Shown here: positions 36,538-44,126 of the stretch, piece by piece | Numbering within the stretch: position 1 is the stretch's first letter | Layout of the letters: each line of letters starts with the position of its first letter | Source: Streptomyces sp. CC53 | GTDB lineage: Bacteria; Actinomycetota; Actinomycetes; Streptomycetales; Streptomycetaceae | NCBI RefSeq assembly: GCF_001865245.1 | Contig: NZ_MKXB01000194.1 | Location: 1 to 64,000, forward strand | Length of the DNA: 64,000 nucleotides | Direction: 5' to 3' | The notes under the pieces: generated by a model | Told to the model about the DNA's origin: nothing | The model's input: only the letters and a program-made list of their open reading frames with translations | The model's database searches: none | Program-made: the position numbers and the translations under genes

Positions 36538-37776
36538 GTGGACACGATTGGAAATCTGTTCAGCTTCATCACGGGACCCGTCTCGTGGATCATCGTGCAG
36601 TTCCACACGCTGTACGGGGCGATCTTCGGGCCTGACACGGGCTGGGCCTGGGGTCTGTCCATCGTGTCCCTGGTGATCGTCATCCGCATCGCCCTGATCC
36701 CGCTCTTCGTGAAGCAGATCAAGTCGATGCGGAACATGCAGGCGCTCCAGCCGAAGATGAAGGCGATCCAGGAGCGCTACAAGAACGACCGGCAGCGCCA
36801 GTCGGAAGAGATGATGAAGCTGTACAAGGAGACGGGTACCAACCCGCTCTCCTCGTGCCTCCCCATCCTTCTGCAGTCGCCGTTCTTCTTCGCGCTGTAC
36901 CACGTGCTCAGCAAGATCGCTTCCGGTGACACCATCGGCAGCCTCAACCAGCAGCTCGTCGACAGCGCCCGCGAGGCGCACATCTTCGGCGCTCCGATCG
37001 CGGCCACCTTCACGGACTCCGCCGCCGAGGTCGCGGCGCTGAACGCCAACATCACCGACGTCCGCGTCGTCACCGCAATCATGATCGTGATGATGTCGGC
37101 GTCGCAGTTCTTCACCCAGCGCCAGCTGATGCAGAAGAACGTGGACCTCACCGTGAAGACGCCGTACATGCAGCAGCAGAAGATGCTGATGTACATCTTC
37201 CCGGTGATCTTCGCGGTGATGGGCGTCAACTTCCCGGTCGGTGTCCTCGTCTACTGGCTGACCACCAACGTGTGGACCATGGGCCAGCAGATGTACGTGA
37301 TCAACCAGAACCCGACTCCGGGCAGCAAGGCGCAGGACAGCTACCTCCAGCGGCTGCTCAAGAGCGTCGACCACCACGGTGAGGTTCGGGGCCGGCGTCG
37401 GCGCAACGTGGTCCAGACGATCGTCGCCAAGGGCCCGGACCGCAACGAGAACGAGCGGCGCTTCATCAGCGGCCTGGCCAAGGCCGGCTACTCCGCGCAG
37501 CCCGACGGCACCGTGACCAAGGCCGACCCGGCCGTCGCCGAGGCGGAGGCAGCCGCGGCCCGGCGCCAGCAGCCCAAGCGCCAGACGAAGGCGAAGCGCC
37601 AGGCCACCGGTTCCTCTCCGGCTGCGGCGAAGCCCTCGCTGGAGAAGACCGAGCAACCGAAGGGCGAAGAGAGCCAGGAGCGGCCGACCAAGGCGTCCTC
37701 CGGCACCGCGCCCCGAGCCAAGTCCGGACAGCGCAAGGGCCAGCAGCGGCCCAAGCACCCGTCGTCCAAGAAGTAA
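36538..37776 (+). CDS. yidC: YidC/Oxa1 membrane protein insertase
   Basis: A 412-residue insertase with about five transmembrane helices. The first cytoplasmic loop (IKSMRNMQALQPKMKAIQER) is basic, followed by the conserved LPILLQSPFFFALYHVL. It lacks the large periplasmic domain of Gram-negative YidC, as expected. A long Lys/Arg/Ala/Pro-rich cytoplasmic tail (about residues 270-412) may contact ribosomes. The start is GTG, 3 bases after yidD. Confidence 0.97.
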   Translation: MDTIGNLFSFITGPVSWIIVQFHTLYGAIFGPDTGWAWGLSIVSLVIVIRIALIPLFVKQIKSMRNMQALQPKMKAIQERYKNDRQRQSEEMMKLYKETGTNPLSSCLPILLQSPFFFALYHVLSKIASGDTIGSLNQQLVDSAREAHIFGAPIAATFTDSAAEVAALNANITDVRVVTAIMIVMMSASQFFTQRQLMQKNVDLTVKTPYMQQQKMLMYIFPVIFAVMGVNFPVGVLVYWLTTNVWTMGQQMYVINQNPTPGSKAQDSYLQRLLKSVDHHGEVRGRRRRNVVQTIVAKGPDRNENERRFISGLAKAGYSAQPDGTVTKADPAVAEAEAAAARRQQPKRQTKAKRQATGSSPAAAKPSLEKTEQPKGEESQERPTKASSGTAPRAKSGQRKGQQRPKHPSSKK

Positions 37777-37790
37777 GAAGGAGTCCATCC

Positions 37791-38300
37791 GTGACGGAAG
37801 GCACCACGTCCGCCGCCCAGGGTGGCGACACCCTGACCCGCCTGGAGCAGGAAGGGGAGATCGCGGCTGACTACCTTGAGGGTCTGCTCGACATCGCCGA
37901 CCTGGACGGCGACATCGACATGGACGTCGAGGGCGACCGGGCCGCGGTCTCGATCATCAGTGACGCGAGCAGCAGGGATCTGCAGAAGCTCGTGGGCCGC
38001 GACGGGGAGGTGCTGGAGGCGCTGCAGGAGCTGACGCGTCTCGCCGTGCACCGGGAGACCGGTGACCGGAGCCGGCTCATGCTGGACATCGGAGGCTTCC
38101 GTGCCCGCAAGCGCGCCGAGCTGACCGAGCTGGGCGCCAAGGCCGCCGACGAGGCCAAGAACTCCGGTGAGCCGGTCAAGCTCGAGCCGATGACCCCGTT
38201 CGAGCGCAAGGTCGTGCACGACGCGGTGGCCGCCGCAGGCCTGCGCAGCGAGTCCGAGGGCGAGGAGCCGCAGCGCTTCGTCGTCGTGCTCCCCGCCTGA
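37791..38300 (+). CDS. jag: Jag/KhpB RNA-binding protein (KH and R3H domains)
   Basis: A 169-residue protein with a KH-like domain containing LVGRDGEVLEALQ, and a C-terminal R3H domain (MTPFERKVVHDAV ... SEGEEPQRFVVV). The N-terminal Jag domain of Firmicutes is missing, as usual for actinobacteria. It binds RNA and in other bacteria influences division. The GTG start has AAGGAG 8 bases upstream. Confidence 0.95.
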   Translation: MTEGTTSAAQGGDTLTRLEQEGEIAADYLEGLLDIADLDGDIDMDVEGDRAAVSIISDASSRDLQKLVGRDGEVLEALQELTRLAVHRETGDRSRLMLDIGGFRARKRAELTELGAKAADEAKNSGEPVKLEPMTPFERKVVHDAVAAAGLRSESEGEEPQRFVVVLPA

Positions 38301-38315
38301 TCCTCCACGTTGTGT

Positions 38316-38344
38316 CGGCCCCGTCTGTTGCGCAGGCGGGGCCG
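38316..38344 (+). terminator. Terminator after jag
   Basis: A 12-bp stem with one G-U pair (38316-38327 with 38333-38344) and five-base loop TTGCG lie 15 bases past the jag stop, followed by a short T-containing stretch. Confidence 0.78.
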
Positions 38345-38408
38345 ATCCTTGTCAGCTTGATAGTCAGCCACCCAGTTGCGGTGATGCGGTATGGAAGGAC
38401 GGGTTCCC

Positions 38409-39119
38409 GTGTCGGAGGCAGAGGAGCTTCCCCCCGCGCCGGATGAGGCGCGCACGGTCTTCGGTGAGTTCTTCCCGGAGGCGGTCCGGTATGCGGAGTT
38501 GCTCGCGGACGCGGGCGTCAAGCGCGGTCTGATCGGTCCGCGTGAGGTGCCTCGGCTGTGGGAGCGGCACCTGCTGAACTGCGCCGTCCTCTCCGAGGTC
38601 GTGCCCGACGGGGTGACGGTCTGCGACGTGGGCTCGGGCGCCGGCCTGCCCGGCATTCCGCTGGCGCTGGTACGGCCGGACCTGAAGATCACCCTTCTGG
38701 AACCGCTGTTGCGCCGCACCACCTTCCTGCAGGAGGTCGTCGAGTTGCTCGGCCTGGACCACGTGACCGTGGTTCGCGGTCGCGCTGAGGAGATGCTCGG
38801 CAAGCTGCCTCCCGTGCATGTGGTGACGGCGCGGGCTGTCGCGCCGCTCGACCGGCTCGCCACGTGGGGTGTGCCTCTGCTCCGCCCGTACGGGGAGATG
38901 CTGGCGCTGAAGGGGGACACGGCCGAGGAGGAGATCCGTTCCGCTCGTGCGGCTCTCAGCAAGCTGGGGGTCGTCGGAGCGTCTGTCCTGCAGGTCGGTG
39001 AGGGGATCGTCGAGCCCCTGTCCACGGTGGTGCGGGTAGAGGTCGGAGAAAGCCCCGGAGGTGTCCGCTTCGCGGCCAAGCGGGCCAAAGCCGCTCGGCC
39101 CTCCCGGCGTCGCCGCTGA
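38409..39119 (+). CDS. rsmG: RsmG 16S rRNA (guanine527-N7)-methyltransferase
   Basis: A 236-residue SAM-dependent methyltransferase (GidB) that modifies G527 of 16S rRNA; loss gives low-level streptomycin resistance. The SAM motif is DVGSGAGLPGIPLA; RLWERHLLNC is the family signature. The GTG at 38409 has GGAAGGA 9 bases upstream and starts the conserved SEAEELPPAP; the ATG at 38391 is weaker. The terminator upstream suggests its own promoter, not visible with confidence. Confidence 0.96.
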   Translation: MSEAEELPPAPDEARTVFGEFFPEAVRYAELLADAGVKRGLIGPREVPRLWERHLLNCAVLSEVVPDGVTVCDVGSGAGLPGIPLALVRPDLKITLLEPLLRRTTFLQEVVELLGLDHVTVVRGRAEEMLGKLPPVHVVTARAVAPLDRLATWGVPLLRPYGEMLALKGDTAEEEIRSARAALSKLGVVGASVLQVGEGIVEPLSTVVRVEVGESPGGVRFAAKRAKAARPSRRRR

Positions 39120-39242
39120 GCTCGCTCCCGGGCCCGTCGAGGTGGGGCGCAGAGGCCCCGTCCCGCAGTGGATCCGGTTTGATCCTCATACGTACCTTTT
39201 TCGGAGTGTCGTGACGCCCTGACCCTGCAGCGCGTGCATCGT

Positions 39243-39256
39243 GTTTCACGTGAAAC
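39243..39256. promoter_or_regulatory. parS: parS site 1, upstream of parA
   Basis: An exact GTTTCACGTGAAAC palindrome, the ParB-binding centromere-like site of Streptomyces, in the rsmG-parA spacer. Confidence 0.93.
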
Positions 39257-39342
39257 GTCGCTCACTGCTGCAGGGGATCATCAGCCGCGGCCGTGCGGCT
39301 GCCACGCCACGACACCGCAGGTCGCTCATGAGGGCTACGGAG

Positions 39343-39351
39343 TTGTCCACA
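39343..39351 (+). promoter_or_regulatory. Perfect DnaA box upstream of parA
   Basis: TTGTCCACA, an exact DnaA box, lies 55 bases before the chosen parA start. Two partial words (GTGGATT and CTCCACA) follow at once. It may link parA expression to DnaA, which is inference. Confidence 0.6.
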
Positions 39352-39405
39352 GAAGTGGATTCCTCCACAGAAGCACCGGCCACGCTGGTTCCCGAGCCCG
39401 AAAGC

Positions 39406-40494
39406 ATGGCAGGCTCTCTCCATCGTGAGCCTGAAGCCGAGGAGAGTGAATCCTTGCGGTCCGACGCCAACATCGCGGGACCGATGACCGAACCGGTCCC
39501 CGGTCCCCGCAGCGAATCGCCCGGGGGCAATGTTTCACGTGAAACACAGCCCTTGGTGGATGAGACCCCTATCGGCCGGGCCGCCCAGCTGGCAGTGGCA
39601 GCCCTGGGGCGGGCCGGCGAGGGCCTGCCCCGCCCGCAGCAGACCCGCGTCATGATCGTCGCCAACCAGAAGGGCGGCGTCGGGAAGACCACCACGACCG
39701 TCAACCTGGCCGCTTCCCTGGCTCTGCACGGCGCACGGGTGCTGGTGATCGACCTCGACCCGCAGGGCAATGCGTCGACGGCTCTCGGTATCGACCACCA
39801 CGCCGAGGTCCCCTCCATCTACGACGTCCTGGTGGACAGCAAACCGTTGTCCGACGTGGTCCAGCCCGTCCAGGACGTCGAAGGTCTCTTCTGCGCCCCC
39901 GCCACCATCGATCTCGCCGGTGCGGAGATCGAACTGGTGTCGCTGGTGGCGCGGGAGAGTCGACTGCAGCGTGCGATTCAGGCATATGAGCAGCCGTTGG
40001 ACTACATCTTCATCGACTGCCCCCCGTCACTCGGTCTCCTGACGGTCAACGCCATGGTCGCCGGCGCCGAGGCGCTCATCCCCATCCAGTGTGAGTACTA
40101 CGCGCTGGAAGGTCTCGGTCAGCTGCTGCGGAACGTCGACCTCGTGCGGGGCCACCTCAACCCCGCGCTGCACGTGTCGACGATCCTGCTCACGATGTAC
40201 GACGGCCGCACCCGGCTGGCCTCCCAAGTGGCGGAGGAGGTGCGCAACCACTTCGGGGAGGAGGTGCTGCGCACCAGCATCCCGAGATCCGTCAGGATCT
40301 CCGAGGCGCCGAGCTACGGGCAGACGGTTCTGACCTATGACCCGGGTTCGAGTGGTGCACTGTCCTACCTTGAGGCGGCCCGAGAAATCGCCTTGCGGGG
40401 CGTCGGGGTCAGCTACGACGTTCACCACCACGCCCACCTGGGTGGCCAGCACCATCAGCACAGTCAGCACAGCATGTCGGAGGGGATCCAATGA
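39406..40494 (+). CDS. parA: ParA chromosome-partitioning ATPase
   Basis: A 362-residue Walker-type ATPase. It has a variable N-terminal stretch of about 80 residues, then deviant Walker A KGGVGKTTT, DLDPQGN, and FIDCPPSLG. With ParB it moves and anchors origins, notably in aerial hyphae. The start is uncertain: the ATG at 39406 (MAGSLHREPEAEESES) is family-like; the TTG at 39454 has GAGGAG 8 bases upstream; a GTG at 39241 would place parS 1 in the coding region and is rejected. A parS site lies inside the gene. The stop overlaps parB. Confidence 0.94.
   Translation: MAGSLHREPEAEESESLRSDANIAGPMTEPVPGPRSESPGGNVSRETQPLVDETPIGRAAQLAVAALGRAGEGLPRPQQTRVMIVANQKGGVGKTTTTVNLAASLALHGARVLVIDLDPQGNASTALGIDHHAEVPSIYDVLVDSKPLSDVVQPVQDVEGLFCAPATIDLAGAEIELVSLVARESRLQRAIQAYEQPLDYIFIDCPPSLGLLTVNAMVAGAEALIPIQCEYYALEGLGQLLRNVDLVRGHLNPALHVSTILLTMYDGRTRLASQVAEEVRNHFGEEVLRTSIPRSVRISEAPSYGQTVLTYDPGSSGALSYLEAAREIALRGVGVSYDVHHHAHLGGQHHQHSQHSMSEGIQ
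39532..39545. promoter_or_regulatory. parS: parS site 2, inside parA
   Basis: An exact 16-bp TGTTTCACGTGAAACA lies in the N-terminal part of parA, where it encodes Val-Ser-Arg-Glu-Thr within the variable region. Confidence 0.93.
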
Positions 40495-41588
40495 GCGAGC
40501 GACGGAGGGGCCTGGGACGCGGGCTGGGTGCGCTGATCCCCTCTGCTCCCCAGGAGAAGAGGGCAACCGCGGGCGGTACGGGCTCCACATCGCCGGGTGC
40601 CATTCCCTCACTGGCCGGGGACCGTGGTGTGGCTGCGGCCAAGGTGACGACTCTGCCGCCGGGGAACGGGCCCACGGGAAACGACAGCGTGTCGCTGCCG
40701 GAGCAGGCAGAGGCGCCTTATCAGCCCGAGGCGCCGACAGGGGCACACTTCGCCGAGCTGCCACTCGCGGCAATCACCCCCAACCCGTGCCAACCGCGCG
40801 TGGTCTTCGACGACGATGCGCTGGCCGAGCTGGTGACCTCCATCAAGGAGGTCGGTCTGCTCCAGCCGGTCGTCGTACGGCAGGTGGCACCCGGTCGCTA
40901 TGAGCTCATCATGGGCGAGCGCCGTTGGCGGGCATGCCGTGAGGCGGGCTTGGAGCGCATTCCCGCCATCGTGCGTGCCACCGAGGACGACAAGCTTCTG
41001 CTCGACGCCCTCCTGGAGAACCTGCACCGGGCGCAGTTGAACCCGCTGGAGGAGGCGGCTGCCTACGACCAGCTGCTGAAGGACTTCAACTGCACGCACG
41101 ACCAGCTGGCGGACAGGATCGGCCGGTCCCGGCCGCAGGTCACCAACACACTCCGTCTCCTGAAGCTGTCCCCCCAGGTGCAGAAGAGGGTCGCCGCCGG
41201 TGTGCTCTCAGCCGGGCATGCACGGGCCTTGCTGTCCGTGGAGGACGCGGAACAGCAGGAGCACCTGGCCTCCCGCATCGTCGCCGAGGGGCTCTCCGTG
41301 CGGTCGGTCGAAGAGATCGTCACCCTCATGGCGTCCGAGCCCCACAAGCGGCCCAAGGCAAGGGGCCCGCGCGCCGGCGGCCGCGTGTCTCCCGCCCTCA
41401 GTGAGCTCGCCACTCGGCTCTCCGACCGCTTCGAGACCAGGGTGAAGGTCGATCTCGGCCAGAAGAAGGGCAAGATCGTCGTCGAGTTCGCCTCCATGGA
41501 TGATCTGGACCGGATCCTCGGGACACTGGCCCCGGGCGAAGGGCGGGTCCTGCAGAAGGGCCTTGCCGAGCAGGAGGCAGACGGCTGA
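40491..41588 (+). CDS. parB: ParB chromosome-partitioning protein
   Basis: A 365-residue DNA-binding CTPase clamp that loads at parS. The N-terminal ParB box is present, with NPCQPR, then GERRWRAC for CTP binding, a central helix-turn-helix (LADRIGRSRPQVTNTLRLL) that reads parS, and a C-terminal dimerisation domain. The first 90 residues are a low-complexity linker after a MSERRRGLGRGLGALI start typical of ParB. ATGA overlap with parA. Confidence 0.97.
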   Translation: MSERRRGLGRGLGALIPSAPQEKRATAGGTGSTSPGAIPSLAGDRGVAAAKVTTLPPGNGPTGNDSVSLPEQAEAPYQPEAPTGAHFAELPLAAITPNPCQPRVVFDDDALAELVTSIKEVGLLQPVVVRQVAPGRYELIMGERRWRACREAGLERIPAIVRATEDDKLLLDALLENLHRAQLNPLEEAAAYDQLLKDFNCTHDQLADRIGRSRPQVTNTLRLLKLSPQVQKRVAAGVLSAGHARALLSVEDAEQQEHLASRIVAEGLSVRSVEEIVTLMASEPHKRPKARGPRAGGRVSPALSELATRLSDRFETRVKVDLGQKKGKIVVEFASMDDLDRILGTLAPGEGRVLQKGLAEQEADG

Positions 41589-41635
41589 GGCTGATGTCGC
41601 GGCGTCCACCAGGCGTCCGGCCTCCTCTGCGCATC

Positions 41636-41679
41636 AGGGCGGACCTCACATCCGAGTTCATCGGGGCGAGGTCCGCCCT
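41636..41679 (+). terminator. Terminator after parB
   Basis: A 12-bp perfect stem (41636-41647 with 41668-41679) with a 20-base loop is followed by TTTGGCCTTTTC, a fairly T-rich tract. It closes the parAB operon. Confidence 0.78.
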
Positions 41680-41771
41680 TTGGCCTTTTCCTGTATGCGA
41701 CTCATCACCCGATCGGTACGATGCGTTCGGGTATGCGCATCCGCACGGTCCAACGTGGAGGGAGCCAGGCC

Positions 41772-42032
41772 ATGCGCGAGGTGAGCCGCAGTCAGCTGAT
41801 GACCGCGGGGCTGGGACTCGGTGTGGTGGGCGGGTTCATCGGCGGCCTGCTCCGGGAGCGGAGTGTGCTGGCAGCCGCCCGTGGCGCGGCAACGGGCGAA
41901 GGAAGTGAGGAACAGCCTCCATGGGGCGACGGCTCGTACCGCTCACGCTGGACAACCTTCAGGACCTCCCCAAGCGGTGCCGCACCTGCGTCTTCTGGGA
42001 GCTCGACCCCGTCAGCGGGGAAGCTGCGCTGA
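41772..42032 (+). CDS. Small hypothetical membrane protein, overlaps the next gene
   Basis: An 86-residue frame starting MREVSRSQLMTAGLGLG, with one hydrophobic helix (about residues 10-27) and a Ser/Arg-rich tail. GGAGGG lies 12 bases upstream. The last 112 bases overlap the acetyltransferase gene in another frame, and the tail looks like shadow sequence; the gene may be real only in its first half. I do not recognise it. Confidence 0.42.
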   Translation: MREVSRSQLMTAGLGLGVVGGFIGGLLRERSVLAAARGAATGEGSEEQPPWGDGSYRSRWTTFRTSPSGAAPASSGSSTPSAGKLR

Positions 42033-42538
42033 AGGCGGGCACGCCCGAACTGGAGAAGGAGGCGTGGATCTCCGCTGTGCTCCTCGACTGGGGGTCCTGC
42101 GGCCGTGTCGTCTACGTGGACGAGGCGCCGGTGGGGTACGTGCTCTACGCGCCGCCCGCCTACGTGCCCCGGTCCTCCGCCTTCCCCACCAGCCCGGTCT
42201 CTCCCGACGCCGTGCAGCTGATAACGGCCTGGATCTCCCCCGGCTATCAGGGCCAAGGTCTCGGGCGCGTGCTGGTGCAGACGGTGGCGAAGGACCTGCT
42301 GCGCCGGGGCTTCAAGGCCATCGAGGCATTCGGTGATGCGCGCTGGAAGGAACCCGCCTGCGTGCTGCCCGCCGACCACCTTCTGGCAGTGGGCTTCAAA
42401 ACGGTTCGCCCTCACCCGGCGTATCCACGCTTGAGGCTGGAGCTCCGCAGCACGGTGTCCTGGAGAGAGGACGTGGAACTCGCGCTCGACCGGCTGCTGG
42501 GTGCGGTGCAGAAGGAACCGGCGCTGCGCCCGCTGTGA
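41921..42538 (+). CDS. GNAT-family N-acetyltransferase
   Basis: A 205-residue acetyltransferase. The acetyl-CoA-binding motif A is ISPGYQGQGLGRVLVQ. The N-terminal part holds CRTCVFWE, a Cys pair of unknown role. It is kept next to parB in Streptomyces; substrate unknown. The ATG has GAGGAA upstream. Convergent with trxA across a terminator and two parS sites. Confidence 0.9.
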   Translation: MGRRLVPLTLDNLQDLPKRCRTCVFWELDPVSGEAALKAGTPELEKEAWISAVLLDWGSCGRVVYVDEAPVGYVLYAPPAYVPRSSAFPTSPVSPDAVQLITAWISPGYQGQGLGRVLVQTVAKDLLRRGFKAIEAFGDARWKEPACVLPADHLLAVGFKTVRPHPAYPRLRLELRSTVSWREDVELALDRLLGAVQKEPALRPL

Positions 42539-42552
42539 CGTCACGGGCAGCG

Positions 42553-42584
42553 GAAACGGCCCACCCTGTCGGATGGGCCGTTTC
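42553..42584. terminator. Bidirectional terminator between the GNAT gene and trxA
   Basis: GAAACGGCCCA (42553-42563) pairs with TGGGCCGTTTC (42574-42584), an 11-bp perfect stem between convergent genes, next to two parS sites. Confidence 0.75.
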
Positions 42585-42587
42585 GGT

Positions 42588-42601
42588 GTTTCACGTGAAA
42601 C
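42588..42601. promoter_or_regulatory. parS: parS site 3 (first of a close pair)
   Basis: An exact GTTTCACGTGAAAC in the spacer between convergent genes; the second copy starts 17 bases later. Confidence 0.93.
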
Positions 42602-42604
42602 GGT

Positions 42605-42618
42605 GTTTCACGTGAAAC
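42605..42618. promoter_or_regulatory. parS: parS site 4 (second of a close pair)
   Basis: An exact GTTTCACGTGAAAC only three bases after site 3, just 7 bases from the trxA stop. Confidence 0.93.
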
Positions 42619-42624
42619 ATGGCC

Positions 42625-42969
42625 TCAGACCGCGGCCTCGTCGCTGATGAAGTCGGCCAGGTCCCGGAGGATGGCGGCCTTGGGCTTGGCGCCGACGATG
42701 GTCTTGGCGACTTCGCCCCCCTGATACACGTTCAGGGTGGGGATCGACATGACACCGTACTTGGCGGCGGTCACAGGGTTCTCGTCGATGTTGAGCTTGA
42801 CGATCTCGATCTGGTCGCCGTATTCCGCGGCGATCGCCTTCAACGAGGGTGCGATCTGCCGGCAAGGACCGCACCAGGCGGCCCAGAAGTCCACCAGCAC
42901 GGGCTTGTCGCTCTTGAGGACGGCCTCCTCGAACGAGGCGTCGGTCACTTCCATCAGGTCGCCGGCCAC
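42625..42969 (-). CDS. trxA: Thioredoxin
   Basis: A 114-residue thioredoxin with the redox motif WCGPC (Cys33, Cys36) and the cis-Pro in MSIPTL. It is reduced by the thioredoxin reductase encoded upstream. The start is GTG (VAGDLMEVTD), 51 bases after trxB in the same operon, so it is probably also driven by the SigR-type promoter. Confidence 0.97.
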   Translation of the reverse strand: MAGDLMEVTDASFEEAVLKSDKPVLVDFWAAWCGPCRQIAPSLKAIAAEYGDQIEIVKLNIDENPVTAAKYGVMSIPTLNVYQGGEVAKTIVGAKPKAAILRDLADFISDEAAV

Positions 42970-43020
42970 GGCGGCCTCCTTCTCAGTGCGGGGTGTCGGG
43001 GTGGGGATGCGGGGTTCGCG

Positions 43021-43995
43021 TCAGACCGCGGGGGTCTTCTCGGGCTCGGCCAGCGTCTCCGCGTGGGAGAGGGCGGCGAGGAAACGCTCGGCGTCGAGCG
43101 CCGCGGAGCAACCGGTGCCCGCGGCTGTGATCGCCTGGCGGTAGGTGTGGTCGACGACATCGCCGGCCGCGAACACACCCGCCACGTTGGTACGCGTGGA
43201 CGGCGCGTCCACCTTCAGGTACCCCTCCTCATCCAGCTCAAGCTGGCCCTTGAAGAGCTCGGTGCGGGGGTCGTGTCCGACGGCGATGAAGAGACCCGTC
43301 ACGGGAAGCTCCGAGGTCTCGCCGGTCTGGGTGTCGCGGAGGGTGAGGCCCGAGAGCTTCTGGTCACCGTGGATCTCTGCGACCTGGCTGTTCCAGGCGA
43401 AGCGGATCTTCGGGTCGGCGAAGGCCCGGTCCTGCATCGCCTTGGAGGCACGCAGGGTGTCACGGCGGTGCACGATGGTGACCGACTTGGCGAAGCGGGA
43501 GAGGAACGTGGCCTCCTCCATGGCGGTGTCGCCGCCGCCGATCACGGCGATGTCCTGGTCCTTGAAGAAGAAGCCGTCGCAGGTGGCGCACCACGAGACA
43601 CCGCGTCCGGAGAGGGCGTCCTCGTTCGGCAGGCCCAGCTTGCGGTGCTGGGAGCCGGTGGCCACGATCACGGCGCGCGCCTGGTGCACCGTGCCGGCGG
43701 TGTCGGTCACGGTCTTGATGTCTCCGGAGAGGTCGACCGAGACGATGTCGTCCGGGATCAGCTCGGCACCGAAGCGCTCCGCCTGGGCGCGCATGTTGTC
43801 CATGAGGTCGGGGCCCATGATGCCGTCACGGAAACCGGGGAAGTTCTCCACGTCGGTCGTGTTCATGAGAGCGCCACCAGCGGTGACGGCTCCTTCGAAG
43901 ACCAGCGGCTTCAGCGACGCGCGCGCCGTGTAGAGCGCTGCCGTGTAACCGGCGGGCCCGGAGCCAATGATGATCACGTTGCGGACGTCGCTCAC
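43021..43995 (-). CDS. trxB: Thioredoxin reductase (NADPH)
   Basis: A 324-residue flavoenzyme. FAD motif IGSGPAGYTAALY at the N-terminus, redox-active CATC (Cys136, Cys139), NADPH motif IGGGDTAMEEA, and a C-terminal FAD motif GVFAAGDVVD. The GTG at 43995 has GAGGAAG upstream. A SigR-type promoter precedes it; SigR is the thiol-oxidation sigma factor of Streptomyces, and trxBA is one of its known targets. Confidence 0.97.
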   Translation of the reverse strand: MSDVRNVIIIGSGPAGYTAALYTARASLKPLVFEGAVTAGGALMNTTDVENFPGFRDGIMGPDLMDNMRAQAERFGAELIPDDIVSVDLSGDIKTVTDTAGTVHQARAVIVATGSQHRKLGLPNEDALSGRGVSWCATCDGFFFKDQDIAVIGGGDTAMEEATFLSRFAKSVTIVHRRDTLRASKAMQDRAFADPKIRFAWNSQVAEIHGDQKLSGLTLRDTQTGETSELPVTGLFIAVGHDPRTELFKGQLELDEEGYLKVDAPSTRTNVAGVFAAGDVVDHTYRQAITAAGTGCSAALDAERFLAALSHAETLAEPEKTPAV

Positions 43996-44067
43996 GGGAT
44001 TCTTCCTCGTCTCTGCAGACTGCCAACTGCTGCCTAGGGGGCCAGGTCGTGCACCGTCACCCCACCC

Positions 44068-44094
44068 AACGGATCCTAAGGCGCCGACATTCCC
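44068..44094 (-). promoter_or_regulatory. SigR-type promoter of trxB-trxA
   Basis: On the minus strand GGGAAT (44089-44094) is followed after exactly 18 bases by GTT (44068-44070), matching the SigR consensus GGGAAT-N18/19-GTT. It would give a leader of about 65 bases. Confidence 0.82.
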
Positions 44095-44126
44095 GAGCCG
44101 TCCGGCCTTCCATAGCGACCCGTCGG

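Noticed and set aside
39241..39405. N-terminal extension of ParA from the GTG at 39241
   Set aside because: Its first codons are parS site 1 itself and the stretch holds a DnaA box; no good ribosome site. The conserved-looking start is at 39406 or 39454.
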